Source: an uncultured Bacteroidia bacterium (GTDB lineage Bacteria; Bacteroidota; Bacteroidia; Bacteroidales; UBA932). From it: 6,452 bases of DNA. The notes under the pieces were generated by a model. It saw only the letters and a program-made list of their open reading frames with translations. It was not told the DNA's origin and did no database searches. Both the position numbers and the translations under genes were made by a program. Shown here piece after piece: positions 1-5,228 of this stretch (positions are counted from its first letter, which is position 1; each line of letters begins with the position of its first letter). Location: NCBI GenBank assembly GCA_902797895.1, contig CADBUS010000120.1, forward strand, positions 1-6,452. Direction: 5' to 3'.

Positions 1-1020
1 AGGCATATTATTACTCCATCGTTCAGCTTTAATCTGCAGCCGGAGATGGGCACAAGAGCCAACGGATACAGAACGCTTGAATACGTAGATGAGAGCGGAG
101 TTCCGCGCTCCGTAGTGTATAACAAATATAGCGGACAGCTCTATGGCCCTCCGGGAATGGGAAAGAGCGCAGGTATGAGCTTCCAATTCGGCAATACGCT
201 TGAGGCAAAAGTACGCTCTCAAAGAGATACCACAGGCAAAGGAGTCAAGAAAATAAAGCTGATAGACCAACTGAATATAAACGGCTCTTACAACTTTTTG
301 GCAGACTCGCTAAAACTCTCAAACATAGGAGTTTCATTAACTACCACCATATTTGGCAAGATGGCAATAAGCGGAACTATGAACTTAGATCCCTATGCAA
401 TAAACTCACAGGGAGTAAGAATCAACAAGCTCAATATTGCGCAAAAAGGGTTCAAGCTCTTTAGGATGACCAACGCCAGCATATCCACATCGTATAACTT
501 CTCCGGTGCAGGAACAAGCTCGCTTGGAGCAGACTATACTCCGCAGGGAGGGATAACGCCTACCAGAGCCGGCAGCAATGTTGCGGAGAGCTCCTACCAG
601 AGAGTCTATTACCACCCTATTACAGGAGAGTTTATACCCGGCGGCTGGGTTTATTACTACGACCCCAGTATGCCTTGGAGCGTAAACCTCAGCTTCAGCT
701 ACAACTATTCAAAGAGCTATATGGTTGTAAATCAGAACCTCACCACACGCAATACCCACAATATGACTTTGGGAATAAGCTCGCAATTGCAGATATACAA
801 AGATTTGAGCGTTATGCTCAATACCGGAGTAGATCTTACAAAAATGAAGCTCACCACAACGCAGCTCTCCGGCTCATTCAAAATCCACTGTTTTAATATC
901 TCCTTCTCTTGGATTCCTAATGGAAAGTGGGAGAGTTGGAGTTTCAGAATAAGTGCAAACGCATCTGCACTTGCAGACCTACTGCAATTCAAAAAGAATG
1001 CAAGTTACTGGGACAATTAA
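1..1020 (+). CDS. lptD: Putative LPS-assembly outer-membrane protein LptD, C-terminal part (5' end outside window)
   Basis: The reading frame is open from base 1, so this is the last 339 residues of a larger protein ending at TAA 1018-1020; the ATG at position 46 is internal. The visible part is built of alternating polar and hydrophobic strands rich in Ser, Asn, Tyr and Phe, as expected for an outer-membrane beta-barrel. It contains the PWSVNLSFSYNYS strand and a C-terminus of the type ALADLLQFKKNASYWDN, which I recognise from Bacteroidetes LptD/OstA-like proteins. LptD inserts lipopolysaccharide into the outer leaflet of the outer membrane. The barrel of that family is C-terminal, and the N-terminal OstA-like region would lie upstream. 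It precedes fbp by 30 bp with no visible terminator, so the two may share a transcript. It could instead be another large barrel protein; the family call rests on pattern recognition of the C-terminus. Confidence 0.75.
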   Translation, partial: RHIITPSFSFNLQPEMGTRANGYRTLEYVDESGVPRSVVYNKYSGQLYGPPGMGKSAGMSFQFGNTLEAKVRSQRDTTGKGVKKIKLIDQLNINGSYNFLADSLKLSNIGVSLTTTIFGKMAISGTMNLDPYAINSQGVRINKLNIAQKGFKLFRMTNASISTSYNFSGAGTSSLGADYTPQGGITPTRAGSNVAESSYQRVYYHPITGEFIPGGWVYYYDPSMPWSVNLSFSYNYSKSYMVVNQNLTTRNTHNMTLGISSQLQIYKDLSVMLNTGVDLTKMKLTTTQLSGSFKIHCFNISFSWIPNGKWESWSFRISANASALADLLQFKKNASYWDN

Positions 1021-1050
1021 CATTACACAACTTATAGAAACAAAAGCATT

Positions 1051-3057
1051 ATGGCAAACCTACAAACAGAGAGAGAAAACCTTAAATATCTCAGACTTTT
1101 AAGCGAAAAGTTTCCTACCGCAGCAGAGGCGGCAACAGAGATTATGAATCTGAAGGCAATTATGAGCCTGCCAAAGGGAACAGAGTATTTTCTTGCAGAT
1201 ATACACGGTGAGTATGAGGCATTTATACACGTGCTCAAGAATGCCTCGGGTAGCATAAGAGAGAAGGTTAACGACCTCTTTTCAACCACTATGAGCAAAG
1301 AGGAGATAGATGATTTATGCACCCTTATCTACTATCCAAAGGAGATTATTGCACTAAAGAAGAAAGAGTTTGGCATTGCTGAAAATCAGCGCTCGGCGGA
1401 GTTTGATACCTGGAGCCTTACCGCCATCACCCAGCTTATCAAGGTATGCCGCAAAGCCGGTGCAAAATATACCCGCTCAAAGGTGAGAAAGGCACTCCCA
1501 TCGCAATACAGCTATATTATGCTTGAGCTTATGCACGAGAACTCATCAGATAGCAACAAGAGCGAGTATCTACAGAGCTTGTATGATGCTATATTGGAAT
1601 CTACTGAAGCAGAGGATATTATAGTAGCATTTGCAGAAACAGTGCAGAAACTTGTTATAGACCATCTGCATATTATAGGAGATGTGTTTGACCGCGGCCC
1701 GGGAGCAGAAATTATTATGGACAGGTTGCTCACCTATCACCATCTTGATATTCAGTGGGGTAATCACGATATGCTCTGGATGGGAGCCGCCAACGGCAAC
1801 CTTGCCTGCATTGCAAATGTGGTGAGAATTTCTCTCAGATATGCCAACCTGAACACTCTACAAAACGGCTACGGTATAAATCTGCTGCCGCTATCGCTTT
1901 TAGCCTCTGAGGTTTATAAAGATGATGACTGCGCACCGTTTTGGCCAAAGATGGGCAAAGGGGGCTCCGAAACCTACGACGATAAGAGCGCTCTGCTTGT
2001 GGCAAAGATGCACAAGGCTATATCCATAATACAGTTCAAACTTGAGTATGAGCTTATTAAGGCTCACCCTGAGTATAATATGGAGAGCCGTAACCTGCTC
2101 CATACCATTGCAGACAAGGATTGCCCTACCGTTACAAGTAGCGCACCATATCAGCTTACCGAGCAGGAGAGCGAGGTTATAAGAAAACTTGCCGTATGCT
2201 TCAAAAAGAGCTACAAGCTCCAAAAACATATAGACTTTATGTATCAAAAGGGAAGCCTCTATCTCTGCTGCAACAACAACCTGCTCTTCCACGCCTCAAT
2301 TCCAATGAACGAGGATAAGAGCTTTAGGCAGGTACTTGTTCCGTCTGAGAGCAAAGGGAAGTGGGAAACCTACTGCGGCAAAGCACTTTACGATAAGATA
2401 GACGAGACTGTGCGCCGCGCTCGCAAAGAGTTCAAAAAGGCCAACAAGAATATGGGCAGAGAAAGCACCGCGGAGCTTAATACAGATTTGATAGACTACT
2501 TCTGGTATCTTTGGTGCGGCCCTGACTCTCCGCAGTTTGACAAGAGCGCAATGACCACATTTGAACGCTACTTTAATGAAGATAAAGCAACCCATCACGA
2601 GGAGAAAGGCTACTACTATAAGTACAGAGTGGAGGAGAGCGTTTGTGTAGATGTACTAAAAGAGTTTGGGTTGCAAGGGCCTGATGCACATATAATTAAC
2701 GGCCACGTTCCGGTAAAGGCCATAAAAGGCGAGCTACCTGTTAAGGCAGATGGTAAGCTGATGGTGATAGACGGAGGATTCAGCAGAGCATACCAATCAA
2801 GTACCGGAATAGCAGGCTATACGCTTATCTTCAACTCGCAGGGATTGCATATTGTAAAGCACAGTCCGTTCACAAGTATTGAGAGTGCAATAAAGAATCA
2901 CGATGATATTGTAAGCTCCTCAGTAGTACGCTCTCACAGCTCTCACAGGATGAGAGTAAGAGATACCGATACCGGCAAACTGCTCAAAATGCAAGCCGAT
3001 GATTTGCAAATGCTACTCGACGCATATCGTCAGGGCCTGATTCAAGAACGCGGATAA
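1051..3057 (+). CDS. fbp: Fructose-1,6-bisphosphatase, class III
   Basis: This 668-residue protein has the length and motifs of class III (Firmicutes/Bacteroidetes-type) FBPase. The enzyme hydrolyses fructose 1,6-bisphosphate to fructose 6-phosphate in cytosolic gluconeogenesis and is unrelated to the class I enzyme of E. coli. The calcineurin-like metallophosphatase motifs appear in order: DIH (D50, H52), GDVFDRG (residues 210-216), GNHD (237-240), H414 in LLFHASIP, and NGHVPV with H552. All expected metal-ligand motifs are therefore present. A long helical insert lies between the first and second motifs, which is normal for this class. The ATG at 1051 gives MANLQTERENLKYLR, and I see no earlier in-frame ATG. 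The upstream 30 bp has no Shine-Dalgarno, as is common in Bacteroidetes. Translation ends in three tandem stops. The nearby rpe gene fits a sugar-phosphate role. Confidence 0.97.
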   Translation: MANLQTERENLKYLRLLSEKFPTAAEAATEIMNLKAIMSLPKGTEYFLADIHGEYEAFIHVLKNASGSIREKVNDLFSTTMSKEEIDDLCTLIYYPKEIIALKKKEFGIAENQRSAEFDTWSLTAITQLIKVCRKAGAKYTRSKVRKALPSQYSYIMLELMHENSSDSNKSEYLQSLYDAILESTEAEDIIVAFAETVQKLVIDHLHIIGDVFDRGPGAEIIMDRLLTYHHLDIQWGNHDMLWMGAANGNLACIANVVRISLRYANLNTLQNGYGINLLPLSLLASEVYKDDDCAPFWPKMGKGGSETYDDKSALLVAKMHKAISIIQFKLEYELIKAHPEYNMESRNLLHTIADKDCPTVTSSAPYQLTEQESEVIRKLAVCFKKSYKLQKHIDFMYQKGSLYLCCNNNLLFHASIPMNEDKSFRQVLVPSESKGKWETYCGKALYDKIDETVRRARKEFKKANKNMGRESTAELNTDLIDYFWYLWCGPDSPQFDKSAMTTFERYFNEDKATHHEEKGYYYKYRVEESVCVDVLKEFGLQGPDAHIINGHVPVKAIKGELPVKADGKLMVIDGGFSRAYQSSTGIAGYTLIFNSQGLHIVKHSPFTSIESAIKNHDDIVSSSVVRSHSSHRMRVRDTDTGKLLKMQADDLQMLLDAYRQGLIQERG

Positions 3058-3147
3058 TGATAAAAGATTCTGAGCGATAGCGAAGAGTCTAATTTGCAGA
3101 GAGACCTTGACTTTAAGGTTAAGAAGATATTAGAAACAGATAAATAG
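3057..3147 (+). pseudogene. Possible remnant of a very small ORF between fbp and rpe
   Basis: An ATG at 3057-3059 overlaps the fbp stop (TAATG) but reads only MIKDSER before TAG at 3078. In the +1 frame relative to that ATG, an open stretch runs from 3064 to the TAG at 3145-3147, ending 6 bp before rpe, and encodes a charged peptide ending in DFKVKKILETDK. Skipping one base near 3066 would join the two into about 29 codons (beginning MIKILSDSEE). As written it is broken, and open stretches of this length arise by chance. I assign no function; the region may simply be an intergenic mRNA segment. Confidence 0.18.
3065..3090 (+). other. Hairpin with tandem G.A mismatches downstream of fbp
   Basis: The arms AGATTCT (3065-3071) and AGAGTCT (3084-3090) pair over 7 bp with one G.T wobble. 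They enclose GA/GA tandem mismatches (3072-3073 with 3082-3083), a 2-bp GC helix and a GATA loop (3076-3079). No U-tract follows (AATTTG), so a classical intrinsic terminator is unlikely. It could be an mRNA stability or processing element between fbp and rpe, or chance. A weaker inverted repeat, ACCTT/AAGGT, lies just downstream at 3104-3119. Confidence 0.35.
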
Positions 3148-3153
3148 ACCTTT

Positions 3154-3807
3154 ATGAAAAAGATACAAGTAGCACCATCGATGCTCTCGGCAGATTTTGC
3201 AAATCTGGCAAAAGATATAGAGCTTGTAAACCAATATGCAGATATAATCCACTTGGATATAATGGATGGGGTTTTTGTACCCAATATCTCATACGGCACT
3301 CCTGTTATACAGGCAGTTACAAACAGAGCTACCATACCTGTGGAGGCGCATCTTATGATAGTTGAGCCTCAAAAATTCTTTAGAGAGTATAGAGATTTTG
3401 GCATAAGCTCTATAAGTGTACACTATGAGGCTTGTGTACATTTAGACAGAGTGGTAAACCAGATAAAGGAGCTTGGTATGAAGGCCGGAGTAGCCATAAC
3501 TCCCCACACCTCTGCCTACAATATAGAACATATAGTAACGGTTGCAGATTACATTCTTGTAATGAGCGTAAATCCGGGATATAGCGGCCAGAAGTATATT
3601 CCATACACCACGCAGAAGATAGCGCAGGTAAAGAGCATTATAGAGAAGAATAATCCCAACTGCCTTATTGAGGTAGATGGAGGCGTGGGGCTCTCCAATA
3701 TTAACGAGATAGCTCAGGCCGGAGCAGATGTGGTTGTGGCCGGCAACGCCGTATTCGGGGCAGAAAATCCGGCTGATGTAATTCGCAAGCTGCAAGTTAC
3801 GTTGTAA
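3154..3807 (+). CDS. rpe: Ribulose-phosphate 3-epimerase
   Basis: This is a 217-residue TIM-barrel protein of normal family length. It interconverts D-ribulose 5-phosphate and D-xylulose 5-phosphate in the cytosolic non-oxidative pentose-phosphate pathway. The signature motifs are all present: APSMLSADF with S9, HLDIMDG with metal ligands H33 and D35, EAHLMI with H66, MSVNPGYSGQ (137-146) with M138 in the active-site loop, and EVDGGV with D175. D35 and D175 are the expected acid/base pair, and VAGNAVFG (195-202) is the phosphate-binding end. The ATG at 3154 gives MKKIQVAPSML, the usual start just before the first strand; no Shine-Dalgarno is visible. It lies 96 bp after fbp on the same strand and is probably co-transcribed with it. 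Its last codons, KLQVTL and stop, lie within a strong inverted repeat. Confidence 0.97.
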   Translation: MKKIQVAPSMLSADFANLAKDIELVNQYADIIHLDIMDGVFVPNISYGTPVIQAVTNRATIPVEAHLMIVEPQKFFREYRDFGISSISVHYEACVHLDRVVNQIKELGMKAGVAITPHTSAYNIEHIVTVADYILVMSVNPGYSGQKYIPYTTQKIAQVKSIIEKNNPNCLIEVDGGVGLSNINEIAQAGADVVVAGNAVFGAENPADVIRKLQVTL

Positions 3808-3820
3808 CTTGCAGCTTGTG
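3784..3820. terminator. Strong inverted repeat, probable bidirectional terminator for rpe and birA
   Basis: A perfect 15-bp stem, 3786-3800 with 3804-3818, closes on a 3-nt loop (GTT, 3801-3803). One G.T and one C-G pair extend it to 17 bp. It sits at the convergent junction of rpe and birA, where a two-way terminator is expected. The whole 5' arm encodes the rpe C-terminus and the stop codon lies at the start of the 3' arm. Neither strand has a U-tract after the stem, so it may act as an mRNA 3'-end protector or an atypical terminator. Confidence 0.65.
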
Positions 3821-3821
3821 A

Positions 3822-3838
3822 AGCTATCCCACATAGCT
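3822..3838. terminator. Second short hairpin in the rpe-birA convergent gap
   Basis: AGCTAT (3822-3827) and ATAGCT (3833-3838) form a 6-bp perfect stem with a CCCAC loop, just beyond the birA stop on the minus strand. AAGCTAT (3821-3827) could alternatively pair with ATAGCTT at 3850-3856, inside the birA 3' end. No U-tract is visible. It may assist 3'-end formation of birA together with the larger hairpin. Confidence 0.3.
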
Positions 3839-3840
3839 GA

Positions 3841-4617
3841 TTAAATTACATAGCTTATCTCTTTGAAGGCAAAAGCACGTGTGGAGCCGTCCGGGTATTG
3901 CAAAAGCAGGCAAGCCTGTTCAGTAATGCCTATAATTTTTGCGGTAACCCTTTGGTTTGTAGCTGTTTCTACAAAGGTATGAAACTGGTTGAGCCTGTAG
4001 AGTTTGCTGTGGTAGTTTTTGTAGATTGGGTTGAAATTGCCGTTAGCGAGCTTCTCCCTTTTGGCCGCCTCATATTGTGCAAATATCTCATTTAGCAGTA
4101 GTTCAAGCTCCTCTTCCAAAGAAAATTTTTCACAGCACTCTCCCCCTCTAACCTCTCTTTCAATTAGCACAGATGTTGGATTGGGGAGTTGGGGCGGAAA
4201 ATCCAACTGGTTGAGATTTAAGCCAATGCCACAGATACTGCTGCTAACCCCCTCTCCGCCTATAAAGTTCTCTATAAGTATGCCGCAAATTTTCTTGTCT
4301 GCCACATAAATATCGTTGGGCCATTTTATTTTTGCCTCTATACCCTTGCTTATCAAGTAGTTGGTTATTCCTATGGCTACTGCGGCAGATATTACGAACT
4401 GCTCCTGAGCCAAAATGAAATCGGGCTTAAAAAGTATGCTGAATGTGAGATTTTCTCCCTCTGCACTCTGCCAGCTGTTGCCCCTCTGTCCGCGCCCTGC
4501 GCTCTGGTGCAAAGCTGCCCAGACAGAGCCGTCGGGATAAATATCTATGCCATCCAAAGCCCTGTTATTGGTAGAATCTGTACTTTTTAGCCAGATTATA
4601 TTTTTATTTTGTGCCAT
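3841..4617 (-). CDS. birA: Biotin--[acetyl-CoA-carboxylase] ligase, catalytic-only type
   Basis: This protein makes biotinyl-5'-AMP and transfers biotin to the lysine of biotin carboxyl carrier domains. With the ATG at 4617 it has 258 residues. Visible motifs are STDSTN (12-17), the biotin/AMP loop GRGQRGNSW (41-49), KWPNDIY (98-104), and DKKICGILIE (107-116) with K109 matching the catalytic lysine of BirA. A small C-terminal SH3-like segment ends near YVI. The catalytic domain begins almost at residue 1, so there is no N-terminal winged-helix DNA-binding domain and this is a ligase rather than the E. coli-type repressor. A TTG at 4632 would add five residues (MPNDI), but the ATG is preferred because it needs no alternative start and directly precedes the conserved fold. 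It is convergent with rpe and divergent from rsfS. Confidence 0.95.
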   Translation of the reverse strand: MAQNKNIIWLKSTDSTNNRALDGIDIYPDGSVWAALHQSAGRGQRGNSWQSAEGENLTFSILFKPDFILAQEQFVISAAVAIGITNYLISKGIEAKIKWPNDIYVADKKICGILIENFIGGEGVSSSICGIGLNLNQLDFPPQLPNPTSVLIEREVRGGECCEKFSLEEELELLLNEIFAQYEAAKREKLANGNFNPIYKNYHSKLYRLNQFHTFVETATNQRVTAKIIGITEQACLLLQYPDGSTRAFAFKEISYVI

Positions 4618-4643
4618 AATGTCATTTGGCAAAATAATTGATG

Positions 4644-4651
4644 TATCTTTG
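4644..4651 (+). promoter_or_regulatory. Candidate -7 box TATCTTTG for rsfS-ftsH
   Basis: TATCTTTG is an exact match to the Bacteroidetes -7 consensus TAnnTTTG, 23 bp before the rsfS ATG. A TTTG at 4625-4628 could serve as the -33 element, although the 15-bp gap is shorter than usual. It implies a short leader of roughly 15-20 nt. An AAGAGGA run abuts the rsfS ATG but is too close to be a standard ribosome-binding site. Confidence 0.55.
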
Positions 4652-4654
4652 GCG

Positions 4655-4662
4655 CAAAGTTA
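4655..4662 (-). promoter_or_regulatory. Candidate -7 box TAACTTTG for birA
   Basis: Read on the minus strand, 4662 to 4655 is TAACTTTG, an exact TAnnTTTG match, 37 bp upstream of the birA ATG at 4617. No clear TTTG -33 element lies at the expected distance, which would fall inside the start of rsfS. It is only 3 bp from the oppositely oriented rsfS box. Confidence 0.45.
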
Positions 4663-4674
4663 ATAATAAGAGGA

Positions 4675-4870
4675 ATGGCGATTAAGGAAAAAGCAACAAA
4701 AAGTGCTTCTAAAACGGCAGCAACAAAAAAGGTTGCTGTAAAAAAAGAGAGTAAGACAACAACGAGTACTACTGCAAAGGCAACAAAAACAGCAAAGGCA
4801 GCAAAGGCAACTGCTGCAAAAACTACAAAAAGTACAAAAACCACAAAGGCAAAAACTGCAGCAAAGGCTG
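4675..4870 (+). repeat. Purine-rich low-complexity coding tract (K/A/T codons)
   Basis: The 5' third of rsfS is built almost entirely from AAA/AAG, GCA/GCT and ACA/ACT codons. The 9-mer GCAAAGGCA recurs at 4774-4782, 4792-4800 and 4801-4809, the last two directly in tandem, and GCAAAGGCT occurs at 4861-4869. Such tracts can expand or contract by slippage, so length is likely to vary between strains. The opposite strand reads as an artificial Val/Phe/Ala-rich ORF, which is a by-product. Confidence 0.7.
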
Positions 4871-5217
4871 TTAATCCTATTGAGGAGCAGCTCGCCGTTG
4901 TTGTAGATGCTATATTGGATAAGAAGGGGCAGAGAGTTTGCTCATTGGATTTGCGCACTCTCGGCAGCGGATTGTGCGATTTCTTTGTGCTCTGCAATGC
5001 AGACTCCACCACCAATGTTTCTGCCATAGCAGATAATATTGAGGATCAAATGATTATTAAGTTCAAAAAGAAAGTGCTGCGCAGCCAGGGCAAGGAGAAT
5101 CGCTTTTGGATTATTCAGGACTACGGAGATATTGTTGTGCATATCTTCCAGACCGAGTATCGCGATTTTTACCGCCTTGAGGAGCTTTGGAGCGATTGCC
5201 CAAGAAAGGATTATTAA
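4675..5217 (+). CDS. rsfS: Ribosomal silencing factor RsfS (YbeB/Iojap family) with Lys/Ala/Thr-rich N-terminal extension
   Basis: Residues 66-180 are a complete RsfS/Iojap domain. The family binds ribosomal protein uL14 on the 50S subunit and blocks subunit joining, lowering translation when nutrients are short. Recognisable parts are the opening helix VNPIEEQLAVVVDAI, DFFVLCNADS (102-111), and the conserved end FWIIQDYGDIVVHIF (144-158) followed by EYRDFYRLEELW (161-172). The usual protein is about 105-130 residues. This one has about 65 extra N-terminal residues, of which I count 19 Lys, 18 Ala and 17 Thr, resembling histone-H1-like tails and probably disordered and nucleic-acid binding. 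No ATG inside the extension, or between it and the core, offers a shorter product, so the ATG at 4675 is the natural start. It is divergent from birA and lies 11 bp before ftsH, probably in one operon. Confidence 0.94.
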   Translation: MAIKEKATKSASKTAATKKVAVKKESKTTTSTTAKATKTAKAAKATAAKTTKSTKTTKAKTAAKAVNPIEEQLAVVVDAILDKKGQRVCSLDLRTLGSGLCDFFVLCNADSTTNVSAIADNIEDQMIIKFKKKVLRSQGKENRFWIIQDYGDIVVHIFQTEYRDFYRLEELWSDCPRKDY

Positions 5218-5228
5218 AAAGAGTTCAG

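Noticed and set aside
1021..1050. lptD-fbp gap examined for a promoter or terminator
   Set aside because: The 30 bp show no TAnnTTTG box, no inverted repeat and no Shine-Dalgarno, so no regulatory feature is called.
1900..2292. 130-codon minus-strand open frame inside fbp
   Set aside because: It is antisense to conserved class III FBPase sequence, has no recognisable motif and no sign of its own promoter.
3442..3834. 130-codon minus-strand open frame across rpe
   Set aside because: It is antisense to the MSVNPGYSGQ and EVDGGV motifs of rpe and crosses the terminator hairpin; it is not a plausible gene.
4031..4309. 92-codon plus-strand open frame with a poly-serine run
   Set aside because: It is the complement of Glu/Leu-rich codons in birA (FSLEEELELLL), so the serine run is a shadow.
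4596..5027. 143-codon minus-strand open frame with a Val/Phe/Ala-rich, membrane-like segment
   Set aside because: The hydrophobic run is simply the reverse complement of the Lys/Ala/Thr codon tract of rsfS, and the frame also overlaps the birA start.
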